Shown here: positions 16,480 through 25,728 of the stretch, in pieces
Numbering within the stretch: position 1 is the first letter of the stretch
How the letters are laid out: every line of letters starts with the position of its first letter
Source: Hyphomicrobiales bacterium 4NK60-0047b
GTDB taxonomy: Bacteria > Pseudomonadota > Alphaproteobacteria > Rhizobiales > HXMU1428-3
Assembly: GCA_040367435.1 (NCBI GenBank)
Contig: BAABWY010000001.1
Span: 682,001-746,000 of the forward strand
Reading direction: 5' to 3'
DNA length: 64,000 bases
Translations under genes and position numbers: made by a program
The notes under the pieces: model-generated
Databases searched by the model: none
What the model was told of the DNA's origin: nothing
Seen by the model: only the letters and a program-made list of their open reading frames with translations

Positions 16480-18102
16480 ATGGGCGAAAAAAGCCGTAAG
16501 AAAACAACAAAGAAAACCAATCAAGCAGCGACCAGCACCTACAATCTTCAACACGAAGTAATCATTGTAGGTGCTGGTCTTGCTGGCTTATTCACCGCAC
16601 TAAAACTAGCCCCCTTACCCGTAACCATTATCGCTGCCAAAAGCCTCGGCCGAGGGACATCAAGCCATTGGGCACAAGGCGGCATAGCAGCAGCAATCGG
16701 TGAAGGTGACAAACCTGAGACACATGCTGAAGATACTATTAATGTCGGTGCTGGCCTTGTTGACAAAAACATAGCCCACCTTGTCACAAAAGAAGCAAAC
16801 GGTCGCATTGAAGACCTTTTGCAATTTGGAGTACCATTCGACAAAGATTTAGAGGGTAAACTCCAATTATCAAAAGAAGCCGCTCATTCAACAAGAAGAA
16901 TTGTAAGGGTAGAGGGTGACCGTGCTGGCGCAGCCATTATGGCCGCTCTCATCGAAACCGTCCATAACACCCCATCAATCCGTATAATGGAACAAGTCGA
17001 AGTTCATAAACTCGCCAAACAAGGAAATTCAATAAAGGGTGTATATCTCTGGCCGTCAGCAGCTAAAGGCACAGGTGAAGGCACCCTTTTAGAAGGAAAA
17101 AATGTAATATTGGCAACAGGTGGATGCGGATTTCTCTTTTCAAAAACAACAAACCCTTACATGGCACGCGGCGAAGGAATTGCTATGGCGGCAAGAGCCG
17201 GTGCTGTGATTAGCGATCCTGAATTCATTCAGTTCCACCCTACAGCGATAGATGCAGATCTGGACCCAGCCCCGCTTGCAACTGAAGCCTTACGAGGTGA
17301 AGGAGCTCACCTCGTCAATAAAAAAGGTGAGCGCTTTATGATCGATATTCATGAAAGTGCTGAGCTGGCACCAAGAGATATCGTCGCAAGAGCCGTCGAC
17401 AGAGAATTAAAATCTGGACGTGGAGCATATCTTGATTGCGTCAATACTATTGGGGCTGCAATGAAAGATCATTTCCCAACAGTGATACAAAAATGCAAAG
17501 AAGCCGGTATAGATCCCCTAAAGGAACCCATCCCAATAGCACCAGCTGCCCATTTCCAAATGGGTGGAATTGTTACCGACGCCAATGGACGCAGTACCAT
17601 AGATGGTCTCTGGGCTTGCGGAGAAGTCGCCTCAACCGGATTACATGGAGGTAATCGTCTTGCTTCAAATTCATTGCTTGAGGCCGTCGTCTTTGGGAAT
17701 CGCATCGCTGAAGACATTCACAATCAAGCTGGCCGCTGCCCTCAAAAAACAACGTCTATCACCATAAATAATGAACAAACGATCTCTCCAAAGCTGGATA
17801 AAAAACTAAACAAATCGATCAAAACCTTAAGAGACATGATGTTCCAAAATGTCGGCGTCGAGCGAGATCAAAAAGGCCTCTCAGAGGCAAAAAGAATTTT
17901 AGAAGAATTAGAACCTGAACTTCAAGAGAGTGAAAAAACAAAAAACATGTGCCTCACGGCTAAGTTCATTCTCACAGGAGCAATCAATCGCCTTGAAAGT
18001 CGTGGCAGTCACTACAGAACAGACAAAACTAAAAAAATTGAACCAGCCAAACGAACTTACCTTAAGCTTGTAGATGTAGAGAACAAATTCAACAAGTCCT
18101 AA
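16480..18102 (+). CDS. nadB: L-aspartate oxidase NadB
   Basis: The 540-residue flavoprotein begins, after about 25 basic residues, with the FAD dinucleotide motif VIIVGAGLAGLFTALKLA, and has SHWAQGGIAAAIG, the substrate segment HSTRRIVRVEGDRAG, IQFHPTAI, ATEALRGEGAHLVNKKGERF, and the second FAD motif TGLHGGNRLASNSLLEAVVFG. It oxidises aspartate to iminoaspartate, the substrate of NadA, encoded 7 bases upstream. It resembles the SdhA/FrdA family, but the operon and the EGDRAG motif favour NadB. The start has no obvious ribosome binding site, so translation may be coupled to nadA. Confidence 0.94.
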   Translation: MGEKSRKKTTKKTNQAATSTYNLQHEVIIVGAGLAGLFTALKLAPLPVTIIAAKSLGRGTSSHWAQGGIAAAIGEGDKPETHAEDTINVGAGLVDKNIAHLVTKEANGRIEDLLQFGVPFDKDLEGKLQLSKEAAHSTRRIVRVEGDRAGAAIMAALIETVHNTPSIRIMEQVEVHKLAKQGNSIKGVYLWPSAAKGTGEGTLLEGKNVILATGGCGFLFSKTTNPYMARGEGIAMAARAGAVISDPEFIQFHPTAIDADLDPAPLATEALRGEGAHLVNKKGERFMIDIHESAELAPRDIVARAVDRELKSGRGAYLDCVNTIGAAMKDHFPTVIQKCKEAGIDPLKEPIPIAPAAHFQMGGIVTDANGRSTIDGLWACGEVASTGLHGGNRLASNSLLEAVVFGNRIAEDIHNQAGRCPQKTTSITINNEQTISPKLDKKLNKSIKTLRDMMFQNVGVERDQKGLSEAKRILEELEPELQESEKTKNMCLTAKFILTGAINRLESRGSHYRTDKTKKIEPAKRTYLKLVDVENKFNKS

Positions 18103-18141
18103 TCTAAGCAAAGACAATCGCAACCAAAGATAAAAGAGATC

Positions 18142-19020
18142 ATGGAAATGGTACAAACCAATAAATCATTGAGCCCCGCACCAAACCTCTTAGTTGAAAA
18201 AGCAATTCACTATGCTTTACTAGAAGATCTCGGCCTGGCTGGAGATATAACAACCAATAGTATTTTCAATGATGAGCATATCGGAACAGCTACCTTGCGT
18301 GCAAGAGAACATGGTATCCTAGCAGGCAGCCAATTTGTTGAAGCAACATTCCTAGAGTTAAACCCAAACTCTGAGTTAAAGTGGAAAAAGCAGGATGGTG
18401 ATACGTTAACTCCAAAAGATGTCATTGCTACAATCAAAGCACCAGTAAAAACCTTATTAACCGGCGAGCGTGTCGCCCTCAACTTTCTCGGTCATTTAAC
18501 CGGAATTGCAAGCCTCACCAATCAATATGTAAAAAAGATCAGCCACACAAAAGCTAAAATCGTAGATACGCGCAAGACAACACCCGGCTTAAGGTTTGCT
18601 GAGAAATATGCAGTGAGAGCTGGAGGTGGCGAAAATCATCGTTTTAGACTAGATGATGCCATCCTCATTAAAGACAACCACATCGCCTTTGCAGGCGGCA
18701 TCAATAACGCCATTGAAAAAGTAAAAGAAGCCAACGGCCATATGGTAAAAATCGAGGTTGAAGTCGATACAATCGACCAACTAAAAGAATGCTTATCTCA
18801 TAAAATAGATGTTGTTCTCTTGGATAATATGAACCCATCTTTATTAAAAGAAGCGGTACAGCTAATTGATGGAAAGTTTACAATCGAAGCCTCAGGTGGC
18901 GTAAACCTCGATACCGTAAAAGAGATTGCAGAAACAGGAGTGAATATAATCTCGGTTGGCGCCCTAACCCATTCGGCAACCTGTTTAGACCTCGGTCTTG
19001 ATATAGACATAACAGCCTAG
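18142..19020 (+). CDS. nadC: Nicotinate-nucleotide pyrophosphorylase NadC
   Basis: The 292-residue protein contains the NadC signatures EDLGLAGDITTNSIF, GERVALNFLGHLTGIAS, VDTRKTTPGLRFAEKYAVRAGGGENHR, DAILIKDNHI and a C-terminal barrel end IEASGGVNLDTVKEIAETGVNIISVGALTHS. It decarboxylates quinolinate and joins it to PRPP to give nicotinate mononucleotide, completing the de novo route begun by NadB and NadA. Forty bases separate it from nadB. No terminator is seen directly after it; short hairpin repeats start about 60 bases downstream. Confidence 0.95.
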   Translation: MEMVQTNKSLSPAPNLLVEKAIHYALLEDLGLAGDITTNSIFNDEHIGTATLRAREHGILAGSQFVEATFLELNPNSELKWKKQDGDTLTPKDVIATIKAPVKTLLTGERVALNFLGHLTGIASLTNQYVKKISHTKAKIVDTRKTTPGLRFAEKYAVRAGGGENHRFRLDDAILIKDNHIAFAGGINNAIEKVKEANGHMVKIEVEVDTIDQLKECLSHKIDVVLLDNMNPSLLKEAVQLIDGKFTIEASGGVNLDTVKEIAETGVNIISVGALTHSATCLDLGLDIDITA

Positions 19021-19080
19021 TAAGTAAGAAACATAAGTATTTTTTAAAAATAACGGCGCAACTTAATGAAAAAGCACTAA

Positions 19081-19196
19081 ATGCAGCGGTAGCTTGTACG
19101 AATGCATAGTGGGCATCTGAAGTAAAAAATAAACACAACGGAACGAACACTTATTGCAACGGTTTCTGGTGGGAAACTGAAGGAGCACTAAAAGAG
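19081..19196 (+). repeat. Two short hairpin elements after nadC
   Basis: The first, GAATGC-ATAGTGG-GCATC-TGAAG (19100-19122), interrupts what looks like a broken GGTAGCTTGT half-copy. The second, GGTTTC-TGGTGG-GAAAC-TGAAG-GAGCACTAAAA (19161-19193), carries the stem variant GTTTC/GAAAC, which differs from the GTTGC/GCAAC and GATGC/GCATC versions at paired positions while the loop is kept. Confidence 0.65.
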
Positions 19197-19203
19197 TAAA
19201 ATT

Positions 19204-19440
19204 ATGCAAGCAGGTGAATATCTAACTATCGCACTTATCATTTGGATTCTAACTCCAATTCTAGCGCTTTATCTGGCCAAAAGAAAAAAGAGAGATCATA
19301 ATTTTTGGGTTTTAACCTCTTTTTTATTTCCACCAGCAGTCTTGTTTTTGAGCTGTCTCCCTGTAAGAAAAAAGCCTCTCAAAAAAATGTTCGGTGAAGA
19401 TAGTGAAGATGACGATCATTTCTTCTCAGGTAAAGACTAA
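19204..19440 (+). CDS. Small membrane protein, function unknown
   Basis: The 78-residue protein has a membrane helix at residues 7-25 (LTIALIIWILTPILALYLA), a basic turn KRKKRDHN, a second hydrophobic segment (WVLTSFLFPPAVLFLSCLP), then a basic and finally acidic tail (EDSEDDDHFF). It looks like a two-helix inner membrane protein with both ends in the cytoplasm. I do not recognise a family. The only purine-rich sequence before the start is AGAG from the adjoining hairpin repeat. A strong terminator follows, which supports it being a real gene. Confidence 0.6.
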   Translation: MQAGEYLTIALIIWILTPILALYLAKRKKRDHNFWVLTSFLFPPAVLFLSCLPVRKKPLKKMFGEDSEDDDHFFSGKD

Positions 19441-19495
19441 ACTCTAAACAAACTTTCTCTACCACAACACCTCACGCTATTTAGAACACAAAAAA

Positions 19496-19524
19496 ATGCC
19501 CTAAAGAAATAAACTTCAGGGCAT
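19496..19524. terminator. Bidirectional terminator between convergent genes
   Basis: The stem ATGCCCT and AGGGCAT with A-runs on the left and T-runs on the right can end transcription of both the small membrane protein gene (plus) and the cell-wall hydrolase gene (minus). Confidence 0.82.
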
Positions 19525-19557
19525 TATTAAATTTTTTTAAAAACAAGCTTAGCTTGC

Positions 19558-20712
19558 TTATTGAATGGCAGCCACTTCTGTCGGACGAGCAAAATATTTA
19601 GCTCGATAGAAGATATGAGCACCAATTTTCTTGATAAATTTCATTGAATGGCGCCATTTTGGCTTCACATAAGTCGCATGGTAATGACTGGCATAACCAA
19701 TATCTTTTAGCCAAACTTTGCCATCCGTAACCCGCGTAGCAAGCTTAGTGGCAATTACCCAGCGCTTCTTATCCTTCGCCTTATCAGCTAAACCATCACA
19801 AGCGAAAGAGAACTGACAGCTATTGCGTCTATGAGCACCCTCATAAACCACACCGCAAACAGTATCAGCATAATAGCTACTGCGTACCCGGTTCATAATA
19901 ACCTGTGCAACAGCCAGCTGACCTTTAATCGGTTCACTGCGAGCTTCAAAATAAATAGCAGTTGCAAGGCAACGCTTTTCACGTTTACGGAATTCATGCT
20001 CCGTTAAACCACCAAAGAATTTACGAGCACCCGCACCAATAGAAGCAACATGCTTCACTTCAAGGCCCGTATTATTCGGACGTTCACCTGTTTCAAGTCT
20101 TGAATTAAAACGGGCATTATCTTTACGACCAGTTCCAAAGTGAGTATCACGAGGTAAATTAAAGACCCCTGCCACACGCTTCTGGCTGATAATCGGCAAT
20201 CCAGCAGTTACTTTTTCAGTTGGACGCACACCAATAGGATCAGGACCAACAGCTTTCCCAACAGGATCAGCAACAGCGACACCAGTAACACTGTGTCGGT
20301 TAACTTTTGCAGCTCTATTCACTTTTTGAACGTTGCTAGAATTATAAGTGTTACTTGCTTTGTCAGATTGCACAATCCCCGTATTCTCGATGGATTGTAA
20401 AGCCAAACGACGGCGTTCTTCATAATTACCGTTATTAGCAACACGTTGTTTATAAAGCAGATCAGCCCGTGGGCCCTTGCCTCTAATATCAAATAAATCA
20501 TTTGCCTCAGCAATGATCGGCAAAATCGGCTGTGTCGCATCAGGAATCTTACCATCATAATCAGCACCAGTGCCAGACAATGACATTTCAAGATTTAAGC
20601 GATAAACAGCTAGCACATCACCATTACCCGCAATATACCCTAGCCCAAGCATAGGTACTGCTAACGCAGCAATCGCTAAATAGTGAAGTGGTGACAAAAT
20701 AATCCGGGACAT
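19558..20712 (-). CDS. SleB-type cell wall hydrolase
   Basis: The 384-residue protein has a signal-anchor helix (residues 8-27), a long low-complexity linker (about 30-245) and a C-terminal Hydrolase_2/SleB domain (250-375) with CLATAIYFEARSEPIKGQLAVAQVIMNRV, the conserved catalytic Glu in YFEARSE, CQFSFACDG, and SHYHATYVKPKW. Members are lytic transglycosylase-like peptidoglycan hydrolases first known from spore cortex lysis. Alphaproteobacterial members act in the periplasm on growing or dividing walls. The anchor and linker suggest it spans from the inner membrane to the wall. It is a single-gene unit. Confidence 0.88.
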   Translation of the reverse strand: MSRIILSPLHYLAIAALAVPMLGLGYIAGNGDVLAVYRLNLEMSLSGTGADYDGKIPDATQPILPIIAEANDLFDIRGKGPRADLLYKQRVANNGNYEERRRLALQSIENTGIVQSDKASNTYNSSNVQKVNRAAKVNRHSVTGVAVADPVGKAVGPDPIGVRPTEKVTAGLPIISQKRVAGVFNLPRDTHFGTGRKDNARFNSRLETGERPNNTGLEVKHVASIGAGARKFFGGLTEHEFRKREKRCLATAIYFEARSEPIKGQLAVAQVIMNRVRSSYYADTVCGVVYEGAHRRNSCQFSFACDGLADKAKDKKRWVIATKLATRVTDGKVWLKDIGYASHYHATYVKPKWRHSMKFIKKIGAHIFYRAKYFARPTEVAAIQ

Positions 20713-21103
20713 ACCCTAAACCTACTAACCTTTTAAATTATGAAACAAAATTTAAACCAGTTTCCCAAATGAAAACACATGAATGTTAAAATTGCCTTTA
20801 AACAATTAACAAACGTTAATTTTGGTTAAATTATGTATCTGCTATTAAGCCATTGATTCGCCAATTACCAAAAATCTTGGGCTTGGTTTTCCAGAGCTTT
20901 AAGCACCGTTAATACACGCTGCAACGCAGCATATCAAGTAATTTTTTGCCGCAACGCAGCATAAACATGGATTTAATAATGTTTTCAATTAGATGACCTG
21001 TGAATAATGCAGCCAACCCTAATTGACAAATCTCACTGATTAAGAGGTAAACAACCTCAAAATTAGCAAACGCAGCGATAAGAACCACAAATCTGAGAAA
21101 AAT
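20713..21103. other. Intergenic region between hydrolase gene and meaB
   Basis: About 390 bp. It contains three TTAA motifs spaced about 10 bp apart near 20797-20832, reminiscent of CtrA boxes but with N6 rather than N7 spacing, so I do not call a site. It also has two copies of GCAACGCAGCATA (about 20932 and 20973), the first within a perfect hairpin, GCTGC-AAC-GCAGC. A weak stem GAGGT-AAACA-ACCTC near 21041 lies downstream of meaB on its strand. Confidence 0.4.
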
Positions 21104-22036
21104 TCACCCCTTAAATGAAGTAGTGAGACCATTTAACACAAAGTGTTGCTTTTTAAACGGCCTTTCAATTCCTGTAGAAAGTTTTTTTTCAACCAAAGAT
21201 AGACCTTTTGCACCATATTCATTCAAAATTCTATCTTTCAGCCATTTAATAGCCTGAGACTGTCTTGCCTCTTCAATAGACTTATTCTCTATCAAAGTCT
21301 GATAATGACCGTCTATGGCATCAATAAGACCCGACAAACCGTCTTCCTTTACAGCAGAAACACTCAAAACCACTGTTTCATGAGCCTCTGGCTCATAATT
21401 AGTGATAGAAAGCGCCCCTTTGAGGTCAGCTTCAGCTCTACGCGCCTGCGCCCCCATGTCAGCCTTGGTGATAACAGCAATATCAGGAATTTCCATAATA
21501 CCAGATTTCATAAATTGCAAACTATCCCCTGAACCAGGCTGAACACACAAAATAACACTATCAGCATGTGACGTTATATCTGCCTCAGATTGGCCAACGC
21601 CCACAGTTTCAATAATAACAATATCAAACAAGGCACGCATTAAAACCAAAGCTGGAAAGGTAAGTTGAGCAACGCCGCCCAGTTGACCGCGACTAGCAAG
21701 CGAGCGAACAAAAATTCCCTGATCTTCAGGGTCAGTAATCATCCGCGTCCGGTCCCCCAGCAACGCACCACCAGTTTTATGAGAAGAAGGGTCAATAGCA
21801 ATCACCCCAACAGTTTTATTGCGACCACGCCACTCTTTAATTAATCCATTAATTAAAGTCGATTTACCGACACCAGGCGGACCGGTAAAACCTACAACAT
21901 GCGCAGTTGCATTGTCATATGCTTCATCGAGCAAGTTAATTGTCGTTTCGCTACTAAAAGAATGTTCAGTCAAAGCCAACGCTTCAGAAAGGGCTCGCTT
22001 CCCCCCGTCCCGAACAGATTTGATCCCATCAATCAT
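21104..22036 (-). CDS. meaB: Methylmalonyl-CoA mutase-associated GTPase MeaB/ArgK
   Basis: The 310-residue G3E-family GTPase shows Walker A GPPGVGKST (about residue 55), IAIDPSSHKTGGALLGDRTRM (switch I), FVRSLASRGQLGGVA, DIVIIETVGVGQSEAD and the base-specificity motif ITKADMGAQ. MeaB chaperones adenosylcobalamin loading and protects methylmalonyl-CoA mutase from inactivation. The mutase is not in this window. Old ArgK kinase annotations of this family are not supported. It begins about 60 bases after ppdK on the same strand, so the two may be co-transcribed. Confidence 0.92.
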   Translation of the reverse strand: MIDGIKSVRDGGKRALSEALALTEHSFSSETTINLLDEAYDNATAHVVGFTGPPGVGKSTLINGLIKEWRGRNKTVGVIAIDPSSHKTGGALLGDRTRMITDPEDQGIFVRSLASRGQLGGVAQLTFPALVLMRALFDIVIIETVGVGQSEADITSHADSVILCVQPGSGDSLQFMKSGIMEIPDIAVITKADMGAQARRAEADLKGALSITNYEPEAHETVVLSVSAVKEDGLSGLIDAIDGHYQTLIENKSIEEARQSQAIKWLKDRILNEYGAKGLSLVEKKLSTGIERPFKKQHFVLNGLTTSFKG

Positions 22037-22097
22037 CTAAATTCCTCACCACACCGGTCAGACAGATTAAAGACCGTCAAACCAGTAAGTCCAAACA

Positions 22098-24806
22098 TTA
22101 TGAAGATTGCTTTTGTCCCAATATATATGCTTGTGCAGCAGCTAACCGCGCAACCGGCACCCGAAAAGGAGAGCAGGAAATATAATCTAATCCAACTTTT
22201 TCAAAAAACTGAATTGAACTAGGATCGCCGCCATGTTCACCGCAAATGCCCATTTTCATACCGTCCCGAGTTTCACGACCACTTTGAACAGCCATATCAA
22301 CCAATGCACCAACACCATCTGTGTCAATACTAACAAACGGATCAACATCAATAACCCCGTTTCTAGTATAATCGTTCAGGATAGTTGTCGCATCATCACG
22401 GCTGAGCCCAAAAGTCGTTTGTGTCAAATCATTCGTGCCAAATGAAAAGAATTCAGCTGACTTGGCAATTTCACCTGCTTGTAAAGCAGCTCGCGGTAAT
22501 TCGATCATCGTGCCAACATCATAAGAAAGTGACGCACCTCTCTCATCAAAAACCTTTTGAGCCATTTTATCTATGACATCCTTCAATATTTCAAATTCAG
22601 CCACTGTCGCAATCAACGGGATCATTATTTCCGGATGAACAGGTTCACCCGATTTAGACTTATCAAGAGCTGCTTCAAAAATAGCTCGAGCCTGCATTTC
22701 AGTAATTTCAGGATAACTAATCGCCAGGCGGCACCCTCTATGACCAAGCATAGGGTTAAATTCTTTAAGCTCATCAACCCGAACTTTAATATCATCTGCT
22801 TCAAGTCCGAGATGATCAGCCAGGGTTTCAATTTCTTCCCTGTCATGCGGTAAGAATTCATGCAAAGGCGGATCAAGCAAACGAATTGTGATCGGCAGTG
22901 CCGGCATAAGAGAAAATAATTCAGAAAAATCAGATCGTTGCATAGGAAGCAATTTATCAAGTGCAGCTCGGCGGCCCTCTTCGTCACGCGCCAAAATCAT
23001 TTCCCGCATTGCCATGATACGGCTGGTTTCAAAGAACATATGCTCTGTGCGGCAAAGGCCAATTCCTTCAGCACCAAATTTCAAAGCATGTTCAGTTTCC
23101 CGAGCCGTTTCTGCATTTGCACGCACTTTTAGGCGGCGAATACCATCAGCCCACCCCATTAACGTACCAAAATCACCAGTTAATTCAGCCTGGCGCATAG
23201 GATGCTCACCTTGCAAAACCTCACCAGTAGAACCATCAATCGTAAGCATATCCCCTTCAGACAGCGTCACAGATCCAATACGCATCTTGCGGGTTTCCAT
23301 ATCAATTTTAAGCGCCCCAGCCCCAGAAACACACGGACGCCCCATACCACGAGCAACAACAGCAGCGTGACTAGTCATGCCACCGCGAGCCGTTAAAATA
23401 CCACAAGCAGCATGCATGCCGTGAATATCTTCCGGACTAGTTTCAACTCGCACTAATAAAACGGATTTACCGAGCCCGGCCTGTGTCTCAGCCTCATCAG
23501 CATCAAAAACAATCATCCCAACGGCCGCACCAGGTGACGCTGGCAAGCCCTTAGTTAAAACACGGCGCTCAACATCCGGATCGAGTGTCGGATGCAATAA
23601 TTGATCAAGAGCCTTTGGCTCAATGCGCAACACAGCCTCTTCTTGGTTAATCAAGCCTTCCTCTGCCATCTCAACAGCCATGCGAACAGCCGCCCCCGTT
23701 GTCCTCTTACCAGAGCGAGTTTGCAGCATCCACAATTTACCATCTTGAATGGTGAACTCAATATCCTGACAATCGCGGTAGTGAGTTTCCAATTGCTCGG
23801 TAATGCCAACAAATTCGGCAAAAGCTTTTGGCATAACCTCTTCAAGAGATGGGCTATCATCACCTGATTTTTCTTTGGCAGCTTTTGTCAACGGCTGCGG
23901 TGTTCGGATACCAGCCACAACATCCTCACCTTGAGCATTCACAAGAAACTCACCATAAAGCTCATTCTCACCAGTTGCTGGATTACGAGTAAAAGCAACA
24001 CCGGTTGCACTATTTTCACCCATATTACCAAAGACCATTGCCTGCACATTTACAGCAGTTCCCCATTCATGAGAAATATCATGAAGCATGCGATAGGTAT
24101 CAGCACGGCGTGAATGCCAGGAAAGAAATACAGCACTAATCGCCCCCCATAATTGCTCATGCACATCACTTGGGAAAGGCTGTCCATTCTCCTCAACAAC
24201 ACAGGCTTTATATTGCTCAATAATATCGAGCCAATCATCTGCATCTAACTCAGTATCCGTTGAAAAGCCATTGAGATTCTTGAAATTTTCCAAAATATCT
24301 TCAAATAAGCCATGTTCCACTTCCATCACAACAGAAGCATACATCTGAATAAAACGGCGATAGCTATCATACGCAAATCGGCGATCACCAGACCTTGCAG
24401 CTAGCCCTTCAACTGTCTCATCATTCAGGCCTAAATTAAGAACAGTATCCATCATGCCAGGCATAGAAACACGCGCGCCAGAACGAACAGAAACCAACAA
24501 AGGTGTTTCTTTGCTGCCATATACGGAGCCAACAAGTTCACCAACATGATCCAAGGCAGCCTGAGTTTGGCGCTTTAAATCTTCAGGTAGTGTTTTATCG
24601 TTTTTATAAAAAACACTGCACACATCAGTTGTAATCGTAAACCCAGGTGGAACAGGCAAACCAATACTGGCCATCTCGGCCAAATTCGCCCCTTTACCAC
24701 CAAGCAAATTACGGTCAACAGCACGCCCATCAGCACTGCCGCCTCCAAATTGATAAACCCATTTTGGAATATTAGAATTGGCAGGTGTGCCAATTTGATG
24801 TGACAT
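22098..24806 (-). CDS. ppdK: Pyruvate, phosphate dikinase
   Basis: The 902-residue protein has the three PPDK parts: an N-terminal ATP-grasp region (LLGGKGANLAEMASIGLPVPPGFTI, SVRSGARVSMPGMMDTVLNLGLN), the phosphohistidine domain with GGMTSHAAVVARGMGRPCVSG, and a C-terminal PEP/pyruvate barrel with GAEGIGLCRTEHMFF, GHRGCRLAISYPEI, FFSFGTNDLTQTTFGLSRDD and GICGEHGGDP. It interconverts pyruvate, ATP and phosphate with PEP, AMP and pyrophosphate, giving gluconeogenic or glycolytic flexibility. Length is typical. The start at 24806 has AGGG about 10 bases upstream. Confidence 0.97.
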   Translation of the reverse strand: MSHQIGTPANSNIPKWVYQFGGGSADGRAVDRNLLGGKGANLAEMASIGLPVPPGFTITTDVCSVFYKNDKTLPEDLKRQTQAALDHVGELVGSVYGSKETPLLVSVRSGARVSMPGMMDTVLNLGLNDETVEGLAARSGDRRFAYDSYRRFIQMYASVVMEVEHGLFEDILENFKNLNGFSTDTELDADDWLDIIEQYKACVVEENGQPFPSDVHEQLWGAISAVFLSWHSRRADTYRMLHDISHEWGTAVNVQAMVFGNMGENSATGVAFTRNPATGENELYGEFLVNAQGEDVVAGIRTPQPLTKAAKEKSGDDSPSLEEVMPKAFAEFVGITEQLETHYRDCQDIEFTIQDGKLWMLQTRSGKRTTGAAVRMAVEMAEEGLINQEEAVLRIEPKALDQLLHPTLDPDVERRVLTKGLPASPGAAVGMIVFDADEAETQAGLGKSVLLVRVETSPEDIHGMHAACGILTARGGMTSHAAVVARGMGRPCVSGAGALKIDMETRKMRIGSVTLSEGDMLTIDGSTGEVLQGEHPMRQAELTGDFGTLMGWADGIRRLKVRANAETARETEHALKFGAEGIGLCRTEHMFFETSRIMAMREMILARDEEGRRAALDKLLPMQRSDFSELFSLMPALPITIRLLDPPLHEFLPHDREEIETLADHLGLEADDIKVRVDELKEFNPMLGHRGCRLAISYPEITEMQARAIFEAALDKSKSGEPVHPEIMIPLIATVAEFEILKDVIDKMAQKVFDERGASLSYDVGTMIELPRAALQAGEIAKSAEFFSFGTNDLTQTTFGLSRDDATTILNDYTRNGVIDVDPFVSIDTDGVGALVDMAVQSGRETRDGMKMGICGEHGGDPSSIQFFEKVGLDYISCSPFRVPVARLAAAQAYILGQKQSS

Positions 24807-25019
24807 AATTTGTACCCTTATGTTTTTTTTAAGAGTTTAGTTTGCAAACCCGAGAAGAGCAACGAATGAGTGCTAATTTCAGATGAAAAAACACAAATGA
24901 CACTCACAAATAAATTGTCAAGCAGCAAACTTATAAATTTAAGATAGGAATAGGTGCCTTTTTAAAGTTCGTTCACAGCGCATGTAATAAAACAAACGGA
25001 ACAATTACAAAGAAAACGA

Positions 25020-25475
25020 TTAAGCAACACCGCTCGAAGGTTGATAGTAGCCCGAAGTCAGCACCCATTGTGGGTCTACAGCACCCTGATATACATAAAC
25101 CCAGGCCCGATAATCTTGTCCCTCATTATCTCTAACAGTCGCTAACACCCTTGAAAATTCATGTGGCTGCTGATCTTCTTCAGAACACCCTTCATAAGCG
25201 TCAAGAAGAGAAAGCAATGCATTCGGGCGAACAATTTCATAAAGCTCACCATAAACAGCCGTGCCACAATCCTCTAAAACCAAACCTGGATAAGGCCCTA
25301 AATCATAAATCCGCCCAGCAATAATTGCTTCCGCCTGATAATTAGCATGCGCTCGCATCATAGCGCCCATAGGGTTTGAAATATTCCGCTTCAACGAGCC
25401 ATATACGAAAATATATTGCTTATCCAAGGACGGTTCAGTTCCATTTGGTCCAGAAGAAAGATTATCTAAAGACAT
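25020..25475 (-). CDS. Gamma-glutamylcyclotransferase-like (AIG2/GGACT) protein
   Basis: The 151-residue protein contains the cyclotransferase-fold signature FVYGSLKRNISN with its YGSL turn, GRIYDLGPYPGLVLED, AVYGELYEI, and LLDAYEGCSEEDQQPHEFSRVL where a catalytic Glu is expected, ending with AWVYVYQG. Family members release 5-oxoproline from gamma-glutamyl amines or peptides; the substrate here cannot be told from sequence. No clear ribosome binding site. About 210 bp separate it from ppdK upstream on its side. Confidence 0.85.
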   Translation of the reverse strand: MSLDNLSSGPNGTEPSLDKQYIFVYGSLKRNISNPMGAMMRAHANYQAEAIIAGRIYDLGPYPGLVLEDCGTAVYGELYEIVRPNALLSLLDAYEGCSEEDQQPHEFSRVLATVRDNEGQDYRAWVYVYQGAVDPQWVLTSGYYQPSSGVA

Positions 25476-25728
25476 TCAGCCACACATTTCTTTTCATCAA
25501 TTGAAATAAAATCAAAACGCAATATTAACTTCAAGAATCAATAGAGATTCTAGTCTCTATCACCTAAATTGTCATGGCCACATTCAGCCATCCCCCACAT
25601 CTAGCAAACTACTCCACAAAATTTATGTTTCAAAATGACCCACCGTTCAGAGAAAGTTAACCACATCACGATAATGTGAAGAGAAGAGTTTTAGTTTTTT
25701 ATTTTAGTTCTAGTGGAGTTCATTAGTC

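Noticed and set aside
20797-20832. CtrA boxes before the cell-wall hydrolase gene
   Set aside because: The TTAA motifs are spaced by six bases instead of seven, and such AT-rich motifs are frequent by chance here.
22888-23370. A 160-codon open frame opposite ppdK
   Set aside because: It is the antisense shadow of a well-conserved enzyme gene and has no family features.
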